Source of the DNA: DATHWB01 sp040902855
GTDB taxonomy: Bacteria; Actinomycetota; Acidimicrobiia; Spongiisociales; ZC4RG35
Length of the DNA stretch: 44,958 nt
Reading direction: 5' to 3'
NCBI GenBank assembly: GCA_040902855.1
Contig: JBBDWN010000025.1
Coordinates: forward strand, 1-44,958
The notes below the pieces were generated by a model, which was not told the DNA's origin, ran no database searches, and worked only from the letters and a program-made list of their open reading frames with translations. The position numbers and the translations under genes were made by a program. Shown here piece by piece: positions 24,494 through 32,680 of this stretch. The stretch's first letter is position 1. Every line of letters begins with the position of its first letter.

Positions 24494-24499
24494 GCGCCC

Positions 24500-25852
24500 A
24501 TGATTCCTCCCCGCACACCGCCCGGCATCCTCGAACTCCTTCCCGCCGAGCAAGCCACGTTCCGGCGCATGCTCGACACCGTCCGCACCACCTATGAGCG
24601 CTTTGGTTTCGTCGAGATCGAGACTCCCGTCTTCGAACGGACAGAGGTGCTGCTGACGAAGACCGGCGGCGAGACGGAACGCCAGATCTACTTCGTGCAG
24701 TCGACAGGATCGATGGACAGCGATGCCACCCCGGACCTGGCCCTGCGATTCGACCTGACCGTCCCCCTCGCCCGGTACGTCGCCGAACATCAGAACGACC
24801 TCGCCTTTCCCTTCAAGCGGTATCAGATCCAGCGCGTCTACCGCGGTGAGCGGCCGCAGCGCGGTCGGTTCCGCGAGTTCTACCAATGCGACATCGACGT
24901 GATCGGACGCGAGTCTTTGAATCTGCGCCACGACGCTGAAGTGCCCGCCGTCATCGCAGACGTGTTCACTCGACTCGAAGTCGGCTCGTTCACGATCCGC
25001 ATCAACAACCGGTTGCTCATGTCGGGGCTTCTTGGCCAACTCGGGATCGATGGCGACCTGCAGGCGGCGGTCCTCAGGGAGGTCGACAAGCTCGACAAGC
25101 GGGATCCCGATGAGGTGAAGGCCGCGCTGGTGGGGCTCGGACTCTCCCAGGGTGACGTCGCCGCCCTCCTCGACTTGGTCGGGGTCCGGGTCCGGGGCGC
25201 TGATGACGCGATCGCCTCGCTGGGTTCGCTCGAGGCGAAGGACGATCGGGCACGACGAGGGAGAGAGGATCTTCGGATCGTGTTCGAGACGCTGGCCGCA
25301 CTCGGCGTTCCCGACCAGGCCTATGCCCTCGACCTCGGGATCGCCCGCGGTCTGGAGTACTACACGGGGACCGTGTACGAGACCACCCTCGATGCTCATC
25401 CGGAGATCGGATCGGTGTGTTCAGGAGGGCGATACGACGATCTGGCGAGCCTCTACACGAATACCCGCCTGCCAGGCGTCGGGATTTCCATCGGGCTGAC
25501 CCGGCTCTATTGGCAACTTCGGGAAGCAGGTGTGGCGGGTGCCGGTTCGACGTCGGTCGATGCGTATGTGACAGTGATGGACGACGAAGGCCTGAACCCC
25601 GCCTTGCGTCTGGCCACATCTCTTCGGGCGGCCGGGATCAACACGGATGTGGCGTCCGAGGCGGGACGTCTCGGCAAACAACTCAAATACGCCGACCGCA
25701 TCGGAGCGCGCTACGCGATCATCGCCGGTGAGGACGAGCGGTCGAGGGGGGCGGTCACCGTCAAGGATCTGCTGGTCGGCGACCAATTCGAGTCCGCCCC
25801 AGATGAGTTGGCGGAGTCACTCAACCGAAGAATTCAATCAGGAGCATCATGA
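24500..25852 (+). CDS. hisS: Histidyl-tRNA synthetase
   Basis: A 450-aa class IIa synthetase. The N-terminal PPRTPPGI segment, motif 2 region (RVYRGERPQRGRFREFYQCDID), the HisA motif LDLGIARGLEYYTG and the C-terminal anticodon-binding domain are all present. Charges tRNA-His. The stop overlaps the aspS start (ATGA), giving a two-synthetase unit as in other actinobacteria. Confidence 0.97.
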   Translation: MIPPRTPPGILELLPAEQATFRRMLDTVRTTYERFGFVEIETPVFERTEVLLTKTGGETERQIYFVQSTGSMDSDATPDLALRFDLTVPLARYVAEHQNDLAFPFKRYQIQRVYRGERPQRGRFREFYQCDIDVIGRESLNLRHDAEVPAVIADVFTRLEVGSFTIRINNRLLMSGLLGQLGIDGDLQAAVLREVDKLDKRDPDEVKAALVGLGLSQGDVAALLDLVGVRVRGADDAIASLGSLEAKDDRARRGREDLRIVFETLAALGVPDQAYALDLGIARGLEYYTGTVYETTLDAHPEIGSVCSGGRYDDLASLYTNTRLPGVGISIGLTRLYWQLREAGVAGAGSTSVDAYVTVMDDEGLNPALRLATSLRAAGINTDVASEAGRLGKQLKYADRIGARYAIIAGEDERSRGAVTVKDLLVGDQFESAPDELAESLNRRIQSGAS

Positions 25853-27606
25853 CCGAGTACCGCACGGCCCACGCCGGCACCATGGACGAGAGCCGAATCG
25901 GCGATACCGTCACTATCGCCGGATGGGTCCAACGCCGTCGCGACCATGGGGGAGTGGCTTTCTTCGATGTGCGTGACGCATCGGGTGTAGTTCAGGTCGT
26001 GGCAGATCCGGAGACGATCCCCGAGGTGGGCGACCTCCGCATGGAGTTCTGCGTTTCGGTCACGGGCGAGGTGCGGCACCGTCCCGAAGGGACCGTGAAC
26101 GCTGACCTCCCGACCGGCGACGTGGAGATCGGTGCGACCGCGCTCGTGGTGTTGAGTCCCGCCGACCCGCTCCCTTTCATGCTCGACGACCGTATCGACA
26201 CCGACGAGCGCGTCCGTCTCGAATACCGCTACCTCGATCTGCGTCGGCCCTCGATGGCCGCCAACCTGCGGGCTCGCTCGAAGGCTTCGTCGGCTATCCG
26301 TCAGACACTGGAGGCCAAGGGGTTTCTCGAGGTCGAGACTCCAACGCTGATCCGGTCGACTCCGGAGGGCGCTCGCGACGTGCTGGTTCCGAGCCGGCTG
26401 CGCAAGGGCAGCTTCTACGCACTTCCGCAATCGCCTCAGCTCTTCAAACAGATGCTGATGATCGCCGGAGTCGAGCGGTACTACCAGATCGCCCGGTGCT
26501 ATCGAGACGAGGACTTTCGGTCCGACCGCCAGCTCGAATTCACGCAGTTGGATCTCGAGGGTGCGTTCTGGGGACAGGAAGACGTGCTGGCGGTCGTGCA
26601 GGAGGTCATTGCGGCCGCGGTCAGGGCAGTGCGCGGGATCGAAGTGGAGACGCCATTTTTGACGCTCAGCTGGCGCGAGGCAATGGATCGCTTCGGATCG
26701 GACAAGCCCGACCTTCGATTCGGGATGGAGATCTCCGATCTGGGGCCGGTCTTCTCGACAACGGAATTCGGCGTGTTTTCGAACACGCTCGCAAACGGCG
26801 GCACTATCCGCGGAATAAACGCCGGAAAGATCGATTTTCCACGTTCACGCGCCGACGCCCTCACCGAAGATGCCAAAGCCGCCGGCGCCAAAGGGCTGGT
26901 GTGGATGGTGGTCGAGGACGACGGCAGCCTCCGATCTCCAGCCGCAAAATTCTTGACGGCACCCGAACAACACGAACTGGCCGCCGCTTTGGATGCCGCG
27001 CCAGGCGATGTCCTCTTGATAGTGGCCGATGGGTGGAAGACGGCCGTGACTGTCCTTGGTGGCCTTCGAAACGCGATCGGGAGGCCTACGGGCCACGACG
27101 ATCTCGTGTTCTTGTGCGTCGTCGACTTCCCGATGTTCGAAGAGGACGAAGACGGAAAGATCACGTTCTCCCACCATCCGTTCACCGCGCCCCGCGACCT
27201 GGAGATCGCTCGAACGAGCCCGCTGGAAGCGACGTCCAAGGCGTACGACGTGGTTGTCAACGGGATCGAGTTGGGCTCGGGTTCGGTGAGGATCCACGAT
27301 CCGGAGATTCAGTCCGAGGTGTTCGACATCCTCGGCATCGATCGCGAGTCGGCGGAGAGGCGTTTCGGCTGGTTCCTTCGTGCCCTTCGTTATGGGACAC
27401 CGCCACACGCAGGATTTGCATTCGGCATCGATCGTCTTGTCATGGTGCTCCAGAACGAGACGTCGATTCGCGATGTGATCCCGTTTCCGAAAACCCAGAC
27501 AGGATTGGATCCGCTCACGTCCTCGCCGAGTCCGGTCGACGACGTCCAACTCATGGAGCTCGGAATCCGGCTGAGACCGGAAGTGTCTGCCCCCGAGGAG
27601 ACCTGA
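25849..27606 (+). CDS. aspS: Aspartyl-tRNA synthetase
   Basis: A 585-aa bacterial-type class IIb enzyme. The N-terminal OB-fold (VTIAGWVQRRRDHGGVAFFDVRD), motif 2 (CYRDEDFRSDRQLEFTQLD), the bacterial GAD insertion and motif 3 (GFAFGIDRLVMVL) are seen. Start has AGGAG well placed and overlaps hisS. Whether it also charges tRNA-Asn cannot be told here; gatCAB genes are not in the window. Confidence 0.97.
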   Translation: MTEYRTAHAGTMDESRIGDTVTIAGWVQRRRDHGGVAFFDVRDASGVVQVVADPETIPEVGDLRMEFCVSVTGEVRHRPEGTVNADLPTGDVEIGATALVVLSPADPLPFMLDDRIDTDERVRLEYRYLDLRRPSMAANLRARSKASSAIRQTLEAKGFLEVETPTLIRSTPEGARDVLVPSRLRKGSFYALPQSPQLFKQMLMIAGVERYYQIARCYRDEDFRSDRQLEFTQLDLEGAFWGQEDVLAVVQEVIAAAVRAVRGIEVETPFLTLSWREAMDRFGSDKPDLRFGMEISDLGPVFSTTEFGVFSNTLANGGTIRGINAGKIDFPRSRADALTEDAKAAGAKGLVWMVVEDDGSLRSPAAKFLTAPEQHELAAALDAAPGDVLLIVADGWKTAVTVLGGLRNAIGRPTGHDDLVFLCVVDFPMFEEDEDGKITFSHHPFTAPRDLEIARTSPLEATSKAYDVVVNGIELGSGSVRIHDPEIQSEVFDILGIDRESAERRFGWFLRALRYGTPPHAGFAFGIDRLVMVLQNETSIRDVIPFPKTQTGLDPLTSSPSPVDDVQLMELGIRLRPEVSAPEET

Positions 27607-27613
27607 GTCCGCC

Positions 27614-28945
27614 GTGGACCTGTTCAGCGCCGGTGCCGAGCAGCGACGGGCCGCCGTCGCCCCTCTCGCCGCTCGCATGCGACCGAGGACCATCGACGAG
27701 GTTGCGGGCCAGCCCGGACTCCTCGCCCAAGGTGCGGCCTTTCGACGGATCGTCGAGTCGGGCCGGCCGATCTCCATGTTGCTGTGGGGTCCGCCCGGCA
27801 CGGGAAAGACGACATTGGCGCGCCTGATCGCTCATCACGTGGACGCGGTGTTCGAGACTCTCTCTGCGACCAATGCCGGAGTGAAGGACGTGCGAGCCGT
27901 GCTTTCGGCTGCGCGCGAGCGGCTGGGATCCGATGAGCGTCGCACGGTGCTCTTTCTCGACGAGATCCACCGCTTCTCCAAGTCCCAGCAAGACGCCCTG
28001 CTCCCAGGGGTCGAGGACGGCACGGTGGTCCTCGTGGGCGCCACGACCGAGAATCCGTTCTTCGAGGTCAATTCTCCGCTGATGAGCCGGATGACGCTGT
28101 TTCGTACGGAACGGCTCGACGGCTCCGCCATCGCCGAACTGGTCGACCGGGCGCTCTCCGATTCCGAGCGGGGCCTCGGAGCGGACGGATTGACGATCAG
28201 CGAGGATGCCAGAACTGCACTCGCGACGCGGGCGGGTGGCGATGCCCGCCACGCCCTGACCGCACTCGAAGTCGCGGCGTCCCTGACGCTGGGGCGCGGA
28301 GCGGACGAGATCGACGTCGATGACGTGGCCGAAGCCCTGCAACGGCGGATCGTCCGATATGACAAGGACGGGGATGCGCATTTCGACGTCATCTCGGCGT
28401 TCATCAAGAGCGTGCGCGGTTCGGACGTGGACGCGTCCCTCTACTGGCTGCATCTGATGCTCGAAGGTGGCGAGGACCCCGAATTCATCGTCAGACGGCT
28501 GTTGGTCCTGGCGTCCGAGGACATCGGTCTGGGCGATCCGAACGCCTTGCTCCAAGCGGTCGCTGCCTCCCAGGCGCTGGCCTACGTCGGTTTGCCGGAG
28601 GCGGCATTCCACCTCACTCAGGCGACCATCTACCTCGCCATCGCCCCGAAATCGAACTCGATCGCCACCGCCATGGGCGCGACCCGGGCGCTTCTCGAGG
28701 ACGGTCCCACGCCCATCGTCCCGCCCCACCTGCGGGACGCCCACTATTCCGGGGCCGGGTCGATCGGGCACGGAGCCGGGTATGTCTACGCCCACGACGC
28801 TCCCCATCACATCGTCAACCAGGCGTACTTCCCCGACGAAGTCGAACCTGCGGTGCTCTTCCGACCGGGCGAGGAGGGCAGGGAGGCGGCGCTGGGCGAG
28901 CGTCTCCGATGGATCGACTCCCAACTCGGGAAACCATCGCGGTGA
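27614..28945 (+). CDS. rarA: Replication-associated recombination protein RarA (MgsA)
   Basis: A 443-aa AAA+ ATPase related to the clamp-loader family and eukaryotic WRNIP1. Walker A is GPPGTGKTTLA, Walker B is LFLDEIHRF, and sensor 1 is VGATTENPFF. The C-terminal tetramerisation region, including YWLHLMLEGGEDPEFIVRRL, is typical. It acts at stalled replication forks. It follows aspS by 7 nt (GTG start) and overlaps the alcohol dehydrogenase start, here proposed as GTGA. Confidence 0.96.
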   Translation: MDLFSAGAEQRRAAVAPLAARMRPRTIDEVAGQPGLLAQGAAFRRIVESGRPISMLLWGPPGTGKTTLARLIAHHVDAVFETLSATNAGVKDVRAVLSAARERLGSDERRTVLFLDEIHRFSKSQQDALLPGVEDGTVVLVGATTENPFFEVNSPLMSRMTLFRTERLDGSAIAELVDRALSDSERGLGADGLTISEDARTALATRAGGDARHALTALEVAASLTLGRGADEIDVDDVAEALQRRIVRYDKDGDAHFDVISAFIKSVRGSDVDASLYWLHLMLEGGEDPEFIVRRLLVLASEDIGLGDPNALLQAVAASQALAYVGLPEAAFHLTQATIYLAIAPKSNSIATAMGATRALLEDGPTPIVPPHLRDAHYSGAGSIGHGAGYVYAHDAPHHIVNQAYFPDEVEPAVLFRPGEEGREAALGERLRWIDSQLGKPSR

Positions 28946-30054
28946 TCGCGCTTCCAGCCACAGTGAAGCGGACGCTCGACCTCTCCCGTGACCTCGCCGG
29001 TCTGGTCGGAGAAGTCGGCTCGCACCCGGTCATCGTCACCGACAGCCAGCTCGCAGCCGCTGGCGTCGCCGGAGCGGTCGAGTCATCTCTCGGCTGTGAG
29101 GTCATCACCGTCCCCCTTGGTGAACCGACATCGGAAACGGTCTCCGTGCTCGCCCATGCATTGAGCGAGAGCGGAGCGGACGTCGTCGTGGCCGTGGGCG
29201 GAGGAAGCGTGATCGACAGCGCAAAGCTGGCCGGCCGTCTCGTGGCGGATCCGAGTGGCCTCACACGCCGACTGCTGAGTGCGAACCCGTTTCCACCCGG
29301 CGCGGCAGTGGTGGCTCTCCCTACGACGTCAGGATCGGGCGCGGAGGTGACCCGCACGGCGATCGTGTTCCATGGCGGGCACAAGACATGGGCCTGGGAC
29401 GAACGCCTCCGGCCGGAGCTCGCGGTGCTCGCCCCCGAACTCACCGCCTCGACCCCAAGGTCGGTTGCGGTGGCTGCCGGGCTGGATGCCTTCGTTCATG
29501 CGGTGGAGGCCGCCACGGGACAGCGGGCGACAGCGGAGATCACCAGACTCGGCTTTACCGCCGCCGGTGTCCTCCGCGACAACCTGCCGAACGCGATCGC
29601 TCATCCCGAGCGTGTCGACGCTCGCGTTCGGGTGATGGACGCCGCCACCGCGGCGGGTGTGGCCATCGATCAGTGCGGGACCGGAATTGGCCATGCGGTG
29701 GGTCACGCCCTCGCATCGATTGTCAGGATTCCGCACGGACTGGCGGTGATGTTGGGGTTCGCAGCGGGTCTCGAGTGGACGCTCGAAACGTCGGGTGACG
29801 CCTATCGGGGACTGGCGTCCGCCCTCGGCTCCGGCGTATCGGCCGACACTCTCCCGGCGGAGCTGGACATGCTTTTGGAAGGCGTCGGATTCTGGGCGGA
29901 GGTCGAGCGATACGCACCGCCCACGGCGGACCAGTTGGCCGACGAGATGGCATCGCCCGACCATCAGCCGATGTGCAAGAACAACGCCCGCGTCATCGGC
30001 AGCTCGGACCTCGCCGACATCGCCGAACTCGTCGTCGGGTTCTGGTCGCGATGA
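28942..30054 (+). CDS. Iron-type (group III) alcohol dehydrogenase family protein
   Basis: A 370-aa member of the Fe-ADH family, which oxidises alcohols or reduces aldehydes with NAD(P). The dinucleotide-binding VGGGSVIDSAK motif is present. The metal ligands are in place: Asp and His in GLDAFVHAVEA, His in the GIGHAVGHA stretch and His in RIPHG. The GTG at 28942 overlaps the rarA stop and gives a normal N-terminus (IALPATVKR...). ATG 28909 is a longer alternative reaching into rarA. The substrate is unknown. It leads a tightly coupled three-gene cassette. Confidence 0.9.
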   Translation: MIALPATVKRTLDLSRDLAGLVGEVGSHPVIVTDSQLAAAGVAGAVESSLGCEVITVPLGEPTSETVSVLAHALSESGADVVVAVGGGSVIDSAKLAGRLVADPSGLTRRLLSANPFPPGAAVVALPTTSGSGAEVTRTAIVFHGGHKTWAWDERLRPELAVLAPELTASTPRSVAVAAGLDAFVHAVEAATGQRATAEITRLGFTAAGVLRDNLPNAIAHPERVDARVRVMDAATAAGVAIDQCGTGIGHAVGHALASIVRIPHGLAVMLGFAAGLEWTLETSGDAYRGLASALGSGVSADTLPAELDMLLEGVGFWAEVERYAPPTADQLADEMASPDHQPMCKNNARVIGSSDLADIAELVVGFWSR

Positions 30055-31166
30055 TCGAATCGATCGTTGTCAGTCATCATCGGCTCGTCCTCGACCCTCC
30101 GTTCTTTGCGGCGTGGGATCCACAGCCCCGCCGGGCATTCCCCCTTGCAGTCGTGCGGGTCGTCGACGACTCCGGCGCGGAAGGCTTCGGGGTCGGAGAT
30201 CCCCTGCGTGGGCTCGCCGACTACGAGCACCTGTTCGTCGGTGCGGATCCGCTCGATCTGGATCGGCACTCGGTCGTGCTCGACAACATCGCCTTTCTCG
30301 ACGGTCGGCCGTGGCCGTTCGAGACGGCTCTCTGGGATCTCGCCGGAAAGCTGATGGATCGACCGATCTGGCAGATGGTCGGCGGCGCCACGAACACACT
30401 CGATCTGTACGCGTCCTTTGGGACCCACCGGGAAGCCTCTGGCACCGTCGAGCGAGCGCAGGCGGTGGTGGCGCGTGGCTTCCGGGCGATCAAGCTTCGA
30501 TTCGGACGCCGCGACATCACAGCTGATCTCGCGGTCCTCGATGCCGTGATGGCAGCGGTGGGTCCGCAGATCGCTGTCATGGTCGACTGCAACCATGGTT
30601 GGCGGATGCCGTGGGACACATCACCTGCCGTCACATTCGAGGCCATCCTTCCCCTCGCCCGTGAACTCTCGGACCGCAAGGTCCACTGGATGGAAGAGCC
30701 GCTGCATCGGGGAGATCACCAGGGGATGGCAAGGCTGCGCGGTGAAGTCGGCGTGAAGATCGCCGGCGGCGAGATGACTCGAGAGATGCACGAGTTCGAT
30801 CTGATGCTCGAAGCAGGATCGCTCGACGTGTATCAGCCCGATGCAGCCGTGACGGGAGGAATCGGAGGACTCCGACGGATTGCCGAAGCGGTCAGGGCGA
30901 AGGGACATGTGTTCAGCCCCCACACCTGGGGGAGCGGCGTCGCGCTCATGGCCAACGCGCATCTCACAGCGGGTACCGGCGGCACATCGTTCCTGGAATA
31001 CCCGATCGACCCGCCCGAATGGACCGAGGAGCGACGGGACTTCGTCCTCACGAAACCGATCGTCTGCGACGGTCGTCTCGTGCTCGGCGACCGACCAGGG
31101 CTCGGGGTGATCCTGGACGACGATCGGTGTGCGGCGACACTGGTCGACGTGGCCAGGTACACATGA
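30051..31166 (+). CDS. Enolase-superfamily (mandelate racemase/muconate lactonizing) enzyme
   Basis: A 371-aa enzyme with the capping domain and (beta/alpha)7-beta barrel of the superfamily. Metal ligands are Asp179 (VDCNHGW), Glu215 (MEEPL) and Glu241 (AGGEMT). General base candidates are Lys148 of the KxR motif (IKLRFG) and His291 (SPHTWG). The SPHTWG form is common among sugar-acid dehydratases and racemases, so a dehydratase acting on an aldonic acid is plausible, but the substrate is not determined. ATGA overlaps join it to the genes on both sides. Confidence 0.9.
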   Translation: MIESIVVSHHRLVLDPPFFAAWDPQPRRAFPLAVVRVVDDSGAEGFGVGDPLRGLADYEHLFVGADPLDLDRHSVVLDNIAFLDGRPWPFETALWDLAGKLMDRPIWQMVGGATNTLDLYASFGTHREASGTVERAQAVVARGFRAIKLRFGRRDITADLAVLDAVMAAVGPQIAVMVDCNHGWRMPWDTSPAVTFEAILPLARELSDRKVHWMEEPLHRGDHQGMARLRGEVGVKIAGGEMTREMHEFDLMLEAGSLDVYQPDAAVTGGIGGLRRIAEAVRAKGHVFSPHTWGSGVALMANAHLTAGTGGTSFLEYPIDPPEWTEERRDFVLTKPIVCDGRLVLGDRPGLGVILDDDRCAATLVDVARYT

Positions 31167-32428
31167 CGTCCCGCACCGTCACGGTCGTACTCGTCGCGGG
31201 GTTCGTCGTCGCATGTTCGACGGGGGAGAGCGCGCCGGCAACATCGGTCACGATCGCCACCCCGACGACGACTACGACGACGAGCGTGGTCGACACCACG
31301 ACGACGGTGACTATCACCACCAGCACCACGAGCCCGGAGACCACGACCACCACCGAGGCGTTGTCTCCCCTCCTCGGGCTCGCCATCGAACTGGTGACCG
31401 ATGCGCTGTCCCAGCCCGTTCTGCTCCTTTCGCCGGTGGATTCGGACCGCCGCTTCGTGGTCGAGCGGATCGGATCGGTATGGGAACTCGACGATGACGG
31501 AACTCCTCTGTCGGATCCGTATCTCGACCTGCGGGATCGGGTGAACCCGGGAGGAATCGAACAGGGGCTCCTCGGAATGGCGTTCCATCCCGACTTCGCA
31601 GACAACGGCCGCCTGTTCGCGTACTACTACCACGGAGAGGACACGACCCGACTCGTCGAATTCCAAGCCGATCCCGACGCCGGCCGGGTGGACGCTTCGG
31701 CCGAGCAGTTGATGATGACGTTCGCCCAGCCCACAGTGCGTCACAACGGAGGCATGCTCGAATTCGGTCCGGACGGGATGCTCTACCTGAGCCTTGGCGA
31801 AGGAGGAGCGGCGTCGACGCACTCACAGGACCCGAACACTCACCTCTCTTCGATACTGCGCCTCGACGTCGACAACGGCGATCCGTACTCCATCCCTGCC
31901 GACAACCCGTTCGTCGACGGGGGCGGAGCGCCGGAGGTGTGGGCCTACGGTCTTCGCAATCCTTGGCGGTTCGCCATCGACGCCCCGGTTGGCGACATCT
32001 ACATCGCCGACGTGGGTCATGAGCGATTCGAGGAGATCAACGTCGTCTCACTCGTCGAGTCAGGCTTGAACTTCGGTTGGATCCGGATGGAGGGGTCGGT
32101 GTGTTTCCAGCGCGGATGCGACGCCGCGGCCGAAGACCTGACCCTGCCCGTGCACGAGTACGGCCACGACGAGGGATGCTCAGTCACCGGGGGCAGGGTG
32201 TACCGGGGCGAGGCAATACCGGAACTGATCGGCACCTACGTCTACTCGGATTGGTGCGGCGGCTGGTTGCGGAGTTTCCGTTGGGACGGCACCTCCGCCA
32301 TCGACCATACCGAGTGGCTGACCGACATCGGCCAAGTCAACAGCTTCGGGGTGGACTCTTCCGGCGAGCTCTACGTCCTCACCTGGGAGGGCGAGGTCGG
32401 CAAGATCGTCCCGGTGCGCGACGAGTAA
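31163..32428 (+). CDS. PQQ-type sugar dehydrogenase (GSDH/Hhip family) lipoprotein
   Basis: A 421-aa exported protein. A short signal peptide ends in a lipobox with Cys18 (FVVACS), predicting a membrane-anchored lipoprotein. Residues about 33-65 form a Thr-rich low-complexity linker. The rest is a six-bladed beta-propeller with family stretches EQGLLGMAFHPDF, RHNGGMLEFGPDGMLYLSLGEGG and GLRNPWRF. Homologues are soluble glucose or aldose dehydrogenases that use PQQ; no PQQ synthesis genes are seen. Two Cys pairs may form disulfides outside the cell. Coupled (ATGA) to the enolase-type gene. Confidence 0.9.
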   Translation: MTSRTVTVVLVAGFVVACSTGESAPATSVTIATPTTTTTTSVVDTTTTVTITTSTTSPETTTTTEALSPLLGLAIELVTDALSQPVLLLSPVDSDRRFVVERIGSVWELDDDGTPLSDPYLDLRDRVNPGGIEQGLLGMAFHPDFADNGRLFAYYYHGEDTTRLVEFQADPDAGRVDASAEQLMMTFAQPTVRHNGGMLEFGPDGMLYLSLGEGGAASTHSQDPNTHLSSILRLDVDNGDPYSIPADNPFVDGGGAPEVWAYGLRNPWRFAIDAPVGDIYIADVGHERFEEINVVSLVESGLNFGWIRMEGSVCFQRGCDAAAEDLTLPVHEYGHDEGCSVTGGRVYRGEAIPELIGTYVYSDWCGGWLRSFRWDGTSAIDHTEWLTDIGQVNSFGVDSSGELYVLTWEGEVGKIVPVRDE

Positions 32429-32431
32429 TCT
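32426..32431 (+). promoter_or_regulatory. Candidate -10 box for the small membrane protein
   Basis: TAATCT overlaps the stop codon of the sugar dehydrogenase gene and ends 6 nt before the ATG at 32438. This suggests a leaderless transcript for the small gene and possibly alaS. Confidence 0.35.
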
Positions 32432-32437
32432 CGGAGC

Positions 32438-32626
32438 ATGCTCGACCGTCTCTCCTGGTTCGTGACAGGCCTCGTCACCGGGGGTGTGATCACCGTACGG
32501 GCACTTCGCCGACGGCCTCGGCCCCGTGACCTCAAGAGCGCCGCGCTTCAGACCTCCGCAGACATCCTCGATCTCGCCGCCCGGCTCGTCCAGCCTCCGC
32601 GTCGTCGGCTGATCCGAGTCCGCTGA
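32438..32626 (+). CDS. Small membrane protein upstream of alaS (DUF6167-like)
   Basis: A 62-aa protein with one N-terminal membrane helix (LSWFVTGLVTGGVITVRAL) and a basic cytoplasmic tail. Position just before alaS, the aromatic WF-TG-xxxG pattern in the helix and the size resemble the small DUF6167 proteins found in the same place in Streptomyces. The function is unknown. The resemblance is by eye only. Confidence 0.6.
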   Translation: MLDRLSWFVTGLVTGGVITVRALRRRPRPRDLKSAALQTSADILDLAARLVQPPRRRLIRVR

Positions 32627-32664
32627 CCCCTGAAAAGCCTGCGGGCGGCCGCGACGAGGGCGTG

Positions 32665-32670
32665 TACCGT
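32665..32670 (+). promoter_or_regulatory. Candidate -10 box for alaS
   Basis: TACCGT ends 10 nt before the alaS ATG at 32681. The short spacing and the absence of a Shine-Dalgarno sequence again fit a nearly leaderless mRNA. Confidence 0.35.
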
Positions 32671-32680
32671 TGCCGGTCCA

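Noticed and set aside
31256..31360. ACN-rich repeat tract in the sugar dehydrogenase gene as a possible microsatellite or phase-variable site
   Set aside because: The codons vary and simply encode a Thr-rich linker after the lipobox, common in actinobacterial lipoproteins; there is no long perfect repeat unit.
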